This document shows positions 59,165 through 64,000 of a stretch of DNA of 64,000 nucleotides, piece by piece (within the stretch, counting starts at the first letter, position 1; the number at the start of each line of letters is the position of its first letter). Under the pieces are notes generated by a model. It saw only the letters and a program-made list of their open reading frames with translations, ran no database searches and was not told the DNA's origin. The position numbers were made by a program, and so were the translations under genes. Origin of the DNA: Paraspadella gotoi (taxonomy: Eukaryota; Chaetognatha); contig CM119270.1 of the NCBI GenBank assembly GCA_051294375.1, positions 14,053,316-14,117,315 on the forward strand, given 5' to 3'.

Positions 59165-59377
59165 GTAGAAGTAAAAAGATACATATAATTATCAATCGTC
59201 GTTTTTCTTATTTATTGCATACAGGGAAGTTTGTTATAATTCCTAAGCTTACGAAATGATCNNNNNNNNNNTACATATAATTATCTATCGTCGTTTTTCT
59301 TATTTATTGCACACAGGGAAGTTTGTTATAATTCCTGAGCTTACGAAATGATCTTTTGTCGATATTTTTTAAGTAAA
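59165..59377 (+). repeat. Short duplication across a 10-N gap
   Basis: TACATATAATTATC through TACGAAATGATC occurs before (to 59261) and after (from 59272) the 10-N gap, with one or two substitutions. Confidence 0.85.
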
Positions 59378-60172
59378 NNNNNNNNNNNNNNNNNNNNNNN
59401 NNAACTTCAAATTTTTTATCGCGTTTTTATCAATTTAAAATTGAGATCACGATCCTTATTCGACTTTTTTTTTACTTAAAAATATCGACAAAAGATCATT
59501 TCGTAAGCTTAGGAATTATAACAAACTTCCCTGTATGCAATAAATAAGAAAAACGACGATTGATAATTATATGTATCTTTTACTTCTACTTTTTTGGGGG
59601 GGGATTTGATTGTAAAGAATTGTTTTTCTTCACGCTCGTTATAAAACGTTCTTAATGTCTCCAGTCCAAAGATTCCAACATAACGTTTTTAGAAAATCAA
59701 TAGAAATTTTCGAGATTCTTGAAGTATTTATTACGAGACTCATAAAAAAACGAAAAAATACTTCCAAGATTCTTGTAGGAAATAAGTCACATAAGTTATT
59801 GCTCGATGCCCCGTACGAAATTAAGTATTTTTAATCGAAATATAAATCTTCCCGCCAAGTACTACACTCCGACGTCCTCCCCTTAAACTCTAGAAGCTTC
59901 ACCCTCTAACCTCTTTTTCGAAGTCATTCATCGAATGAAGGAAAGAAAAACCCTTACGATGACTTTTGTGCTCCTCTGTTTGCCTTTCGCGTCGTCGTCG
60001 TCGTCGTCGTCGTCGCCTTGACAACCCCGACCCCCGACGATTACGCTTTTCTTTTTCCCTAAATGCCGGACAGATCCGATGAAAAGGGAGCCATTTTTTC
60101 TCTTTCTTTCTTTTCCCCTCAATCCCCCGTACGGAGAAAGGGCAGAGAGAAGGAGGTCCCTTGCTTTTTTTA

Positions 60173-60190
60173 AGAGAGAGAGAGAGAGAG

Positions 60191-60280
<90 letters not shown>
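60173..60280 (+). repeat. GA microsatellite
   Basis: Mirror of 58476-58586 with a different pattern of interruptions. Confidence 0.9.
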
Positions 60281-60281
<1 letters not shown>

Positions 60282-61836
60282 CGGCTCAGATTCTGACTGG
60301 CACCACCGAGCGTCGCCCCGGAGATGTAGAGATGCGTGAAGGTTGGATGGGGACTCCTCTCGTCGTCTCGTCGAGGGAATCTCGACCTCCGAGGGAATCC
60401 CTCTTTTTTTTTTGTCGCTGGGAATTGGAGGGGAAAATCGTAAGGGGGGAATTTTGAAGGAGAGAAAATTGGGGGGGGGGAGAAATTTAGTGGTTTTCGT
60501 CGTCAAAGCGACGGAAAAACATCCCGAGTTTCGAGGGTCGGGAGTCGGACGGGCAGACCGCGCCACGTCGGTTCACGCAACGACCGTTCGAGAAAAGTTT
60601 GTCCGTCCAGAGGGGAAAAAAAATGTCATCGCACTATACAATTGCGCAATGCACATGCATATGATCCAACCGTCCGTTTTGAGTACATCGCCAAAATCTC
60701 AACAGTCATGTAAAATAACCTAATAGTATATCTATATCTTTCTGTTTGTCCAACGTCCATGTCCAAGGCTTAATTTTTACATTTAACTATTACTCTTCTA
60801 TTCTAACGCTTTTAAATTCATCTTAGAAAAAGTGCGCCTGCGATTCCGAACCCTATTAATTTCACGGTGCATAATTATATAAACTTGAGTGCATCTCAAA
60901 GAAACTGAAGAGCGAGTTATTCAAATGTTTGATTGGAATCAACGAAGACTTTTGAAGGCAAACTCTTGACATATTTGGTGATTCAACTTCCGTTTTTGAG
61001 CGAGAAACGATTTTGCTCATGACTCGGAGTTTGTGACTCGCTGGCTGATTTTAAATGTTTTCATGAAGAAAAGAACGATGGCCTCTTAAAAAAAATTTTT
61101 AAGTTGAAAATTATAGAAGACGAAAAACGAATTTTCGTTTTGATGACAACGATAGCTTTAGTTAGCTTTACTTACATAATAAAATAAAGGGCATGTTTGG
61201 GCAATAATGTTGCCTTACTTTCGAAATATCAGCACAAATCAATGCGATGACGACGGCAAACATAATTGACAAAAACATGTTCCTTTTTTTCATGTACTAT
61301 GTATATATATATAAACCAGTCGTTGTTGCATAAAAAAATCTAAAATTACTTTTTCGTCTTCTACATTCAAACGCAACAAAGAAGAGTAAATATTATTAAT
61401 TAAAATGATTAATGATTAAAGCATTACTACGGCATGCTACGCCCGCTTCGTGACGGTAGAAACTTTTGAAAAAAAATCATCATTTTTAATGAACCTCGTT
61501 TTTAAATCCTTATTTAATTAAACATTTAAACTGTACTGAAAAACAATTTCTAGAACAATTGCAGAATGATGTAATTCATAATTTTAAAAATCGCAGCATT
61601 TTAACTAAAAAAAAAACAAAAAACATCACAAAACAAAACTAAAATGAAAATGTTTTTTCTTTAAAAAAATGTTGTCGCCTTCCATTTAGATTGAATCGAT
61701 TTGATTCGCGACTCAAGACTCACCTGACTCGAATCGCATCTGACTCTCTTATTTGTCCCCAACACTCAGAGTGGAGTGAAGTCATGAGGCTCGTCTCTCG
61801 CCGAAAGTCAAAAGACCCGGTGGCGACACTCGCGAG

Positions 61837-61895
<59 letters not shown>

Positions 61896-62572
61896 GAAAA
61901 AAACGTTTCCCCACATAAGACTCTCCATCGCTAAAGGTCACGGGATGAATGGAAGAAACTCTGACGCTCATCATCACTCGTTTGTTTGTTGCTAAGGAGG
62001 ACGACGAAGTAGAAGTGGAGAGAGAGGGCGAGGAGGGGGAAGGAAGGGAGGAGAGGGAAGAGAGGTACAGAGGGGATGAAAGGGGTACGGAAGGATGAGT
62101 CGAAATGAAAGGGATGAATCTCTGCAACTCGCATTCTCCCGTTAGACTTTTTGACGAATTTTCGAATCTTCTTCTCGACTTCAGCGATGAAAAAAAACCA
62201 AATGGGATTTGGAGATTTTGGGGATTTGGAGATTTTTGGCTCGGAGAAAGATGCATTTTTTTTGAGCCATTTTGTACTTTGAAACATCTGTGGTAAAACA
62301 AAATTATAAGCAGTGTAGTTCCTAAATATTCTCTAATTTGTAATGTTTATTCAATCAAAAATTGCCAGAATGCCGTTTTATATACTCTTGACTTGAGTAT
62401 ACTTTCATATAAAAATAAAACAATTGATTTTAATTTATTATCAGAATCTATAAACTACAAACGCATAAACTTGATTTTTTTTATAAAAATTATATTAAAT
62501 TAGCTTTATTTAATAAGCAGTCATAATCAAAGAATAACAATTTACAGAGTACAACTCAGATACTTTTTTTTC

Positions 62573-62643
62573 CTAAGTCAGGGCAATATAGCTTATTTTT
62601 TAAATGAATGGATAATTTCTATTTTGTTATGCCATTTCAAAAC
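62573..62643 (+). repeat. Dispersed repeat family R1, mirror of member 3
   Basis: AAGTCAGGGCAATATAGCTT and AAATGAATGGATAATTTCTA. This is the same locus as member 3 seen in the right arm of inverted repeat D, so it is not an independent insertion. Confidence 0.55.
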
Positions 62644-63122
62644 AAGCCACCCTTAGAATCCAACGTCGAAAATTGCAAAGTTAGTTATGTCCATCGTTTC
62701 ACGCTGAGTTATTCATAAACATTCGCCCACATTTAATTCTTCACGTCTCCGATCTCCATTTCGTTCTTCACATCACAAACGAAACTCGGTCTTCGTCATT
62801 GTTTCACAAGGTTCACGCTCGACTCGATCACCAAAGCGACCGACGAATCGTCCTTCTGCAGGGCAGTGTGAGGCATAACTCGATCTTTGCGTCGGGACTC
62901 AAACCGTCGCGTTATCATCTTCTCTCAACCACCATCTGAGGATTCTCTTTTTGCTGGAGTCTTCGGGGGAGATGTTTAAGCTATATCATTTTAAAACATT
63001 TTACTTTATTAGATAAAAATTATAACCTGACTAAACTCAGCAATCTCCTCCTACCTTTCCATCGACAGGCAAATAGCCTTTCACAAAAAAGACCTCACAA
63101 TGAAATCACAAAATGTGCGATA

Positions 63123-64000
63123 AATATTATCATAATTCAATATCTATTGAAAATTTTTTAAATATGAAATAAGAAATAAGAAATATTCTTTATACGTTGA
63201 GTTTGTATTGAGCAAAACGGCAGAGGTCACTCTATTCAGAGAATATAAAACAAAATGACAATATATACGCCAATGATGGGTTTATTATTGCTAGTTGCAT
63301 ACATTTTTACAATGGATGAAATTAAGGAGGTATATAAGCAAGTACTGCTTAAAAACTGTTAAGAGTTTTAAAGAACCTCAAAGTATGTGGATAAGGCGCT
63401 AAGTGGGCAGAAGAGTGCGATCCGCAACTTCCCCAACCGCCTCTAGCAGCCATGGAAAACGGTTGGGAGTTTTCCAGGCCCCAAGGCGGTTTACGACCGT
63501 GCTCGCGCTTCCCGCAGGGTAGGTACCAGTGGGCATCGATCCCGGTACCTAATGGTCATGAGCTGAGGGGATTACTAAATGAGCCACAGGATCAATATAA
63601 AAAAAAGAAGAAATAATTATATATAAAGCAATAAAATCAATCAATCAAATAATTTAAACGTTTTTCTAGATTGTTATTTAGATTTTACCTTTGGAAACGG
63701 ATAAATCTTTTCTTCCGTAGAATCGAAATGCATAAATAATTTAGGTGAATGAATAGAAGCGATCGTCGCCGGAGAATTTAAGGAAAAAAATATTAGGAAA
63801 TCAGAGAATGATATTGCTTGACAGATGCTTCGCCCCAGTAATTGGTTTTACTTGAATTGTTAATTTACAATTTTTTTTCTTATCGGTTGTAAAACAAATA
63901 GTAAAACCATCTCTAAAGGTCATATGGTTTTTGTACAAAAGATTAAAATAAAAAAGGTTAAAGCGGTGCTTGGTGACCTTTCATGCAGCATATCAACAGC
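63123..64000 (+). other. AT-rich flank with a SINE candidate
   Basis: Apart from the tRNA-like unit at 63393-63600, the sequence is AT-rich with no recognised gene. Confidence 0.5.
63393..63600 (-). mobile_element. tRNA-derived SINE candidate
   Basis: On the minus strand TGGCTCATTTAG (63586-63575) resembles a Pol III A box and GGGATCGATGCCC (63543-63531) a B box, about 32 bases apart as in tRNA genes. A GC-rich body continues to about 63393. The surroundings are AT-rich, so the GC-rich unit stands out. No tRNA cloverleaf is evident. Confidence 0.45.

Larger units (their letters stand above)
54275..59377 (+). repeat. Inverted repeat D, left arm
   Basis: Reverse complement occurs at 59403-63122; the centre is a 25-N gap. 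The left arm additionally contains a direct duplication around the gap at 56344 and a 103-bp segment absent from the right arm. No gene is supported: its ORFs are chance or CT-repeat frames. Confidence 0.8.
59403..63122 (-). repeat. Inverted repeat D, right arm
   Basis: Reverse complement of the left arm from the gap at 59378-59402 out to about 63122, with indels. It holds only one copy of the unit that is duplicated in the left arm. Confidence 0.8.

Overview
This is a eukaryotic, almost certainly metazoan, genomic window. It has split exons with GT-AG introns, long introns, dense GA/CT and CGA/TCG microsatellites, several N gaps and no sign of bacterial gene packing. The only protein-coding gene I can support is a plus-strand NK2-class homeobox gene of the vnd / Nkx2.2 family. 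It has five coding exons between 19159 and 49348. The homeodomain begins [20 protein letters not shown], the recognition-helix exon reads [20 protein letters not shown], a TN/EH1-type motif (SFAVKDLLDLP) lies N-terminal, and the NK2-specific domain ([15 protein letters not shown]) follows the homeodomain. The codon phases of all splice junctions that can be tested agree. Arthropod (perhaps crustacean) origin is my guess from the acidic run before the homeodomain, as in fly Vnd, and from the microsatellite style; the homeodomain flank itself is closer to the vertebrate form than to the fly form.

Layout. 1-18.2 kb: upstream non-coding DNA with microsatellites, a 17-bp minisatellite (14.6-15.3 kb), a 21-bp tandem repeat (11.8 kb), a palindromic element carrying a hammerhead-ribozyme-like core (2.9-3.0 kb) and a dispersed repeat family. 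18.3-22.5 kb: upstream region, exon 1, intron 1, exon 2 and the start of intron 2. 22.5-32.6 kb: an inverted, indel-ridden copy of that block, then a smaller inverted repeat, then an exact second copy of the inverted block 6228 bp further on. 32.7-42.5 kb: another large inverted-repeat complex. 42.5-47.0 kb: microsatellite-rich intron. 47.07-49.35 kb: exons 3-5, with the middle of the homeodomain lost in an N gap. 49.35-54.3 kb: probable 3' UTR and downstream low-complexity DNA. 54.3-63.1 kb: a third large inverted repeat. 63.4-63.6 kb: a tRNA-like SINE candidate.

Interpretation. Many inverted or duplicated blocks meet at runs of exactly 25 Ns, and short duplications flank runs of exactly 10 Ns. 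The inverted exon copies differ from the intact exons largely by one-base indels. I read most of the large-scale architecture of intron 2 and of the 3' flank as long-read gap filling and co-assembly of two haplotypes, not as biology. One difference between arms looks biological: a 103-bp segment flanked by an 8-bp repeat, present in one arm and absent from the other, like a mobile-element insertion polymorphism.

I found no undescribed multi-gene system. The items most worth following up are the vnd/Nkx2.2 gene model (unusual first exon, unresolved C-terminus), the hammerhead-like palindromic element, and the 103-bp presence/absence segment.
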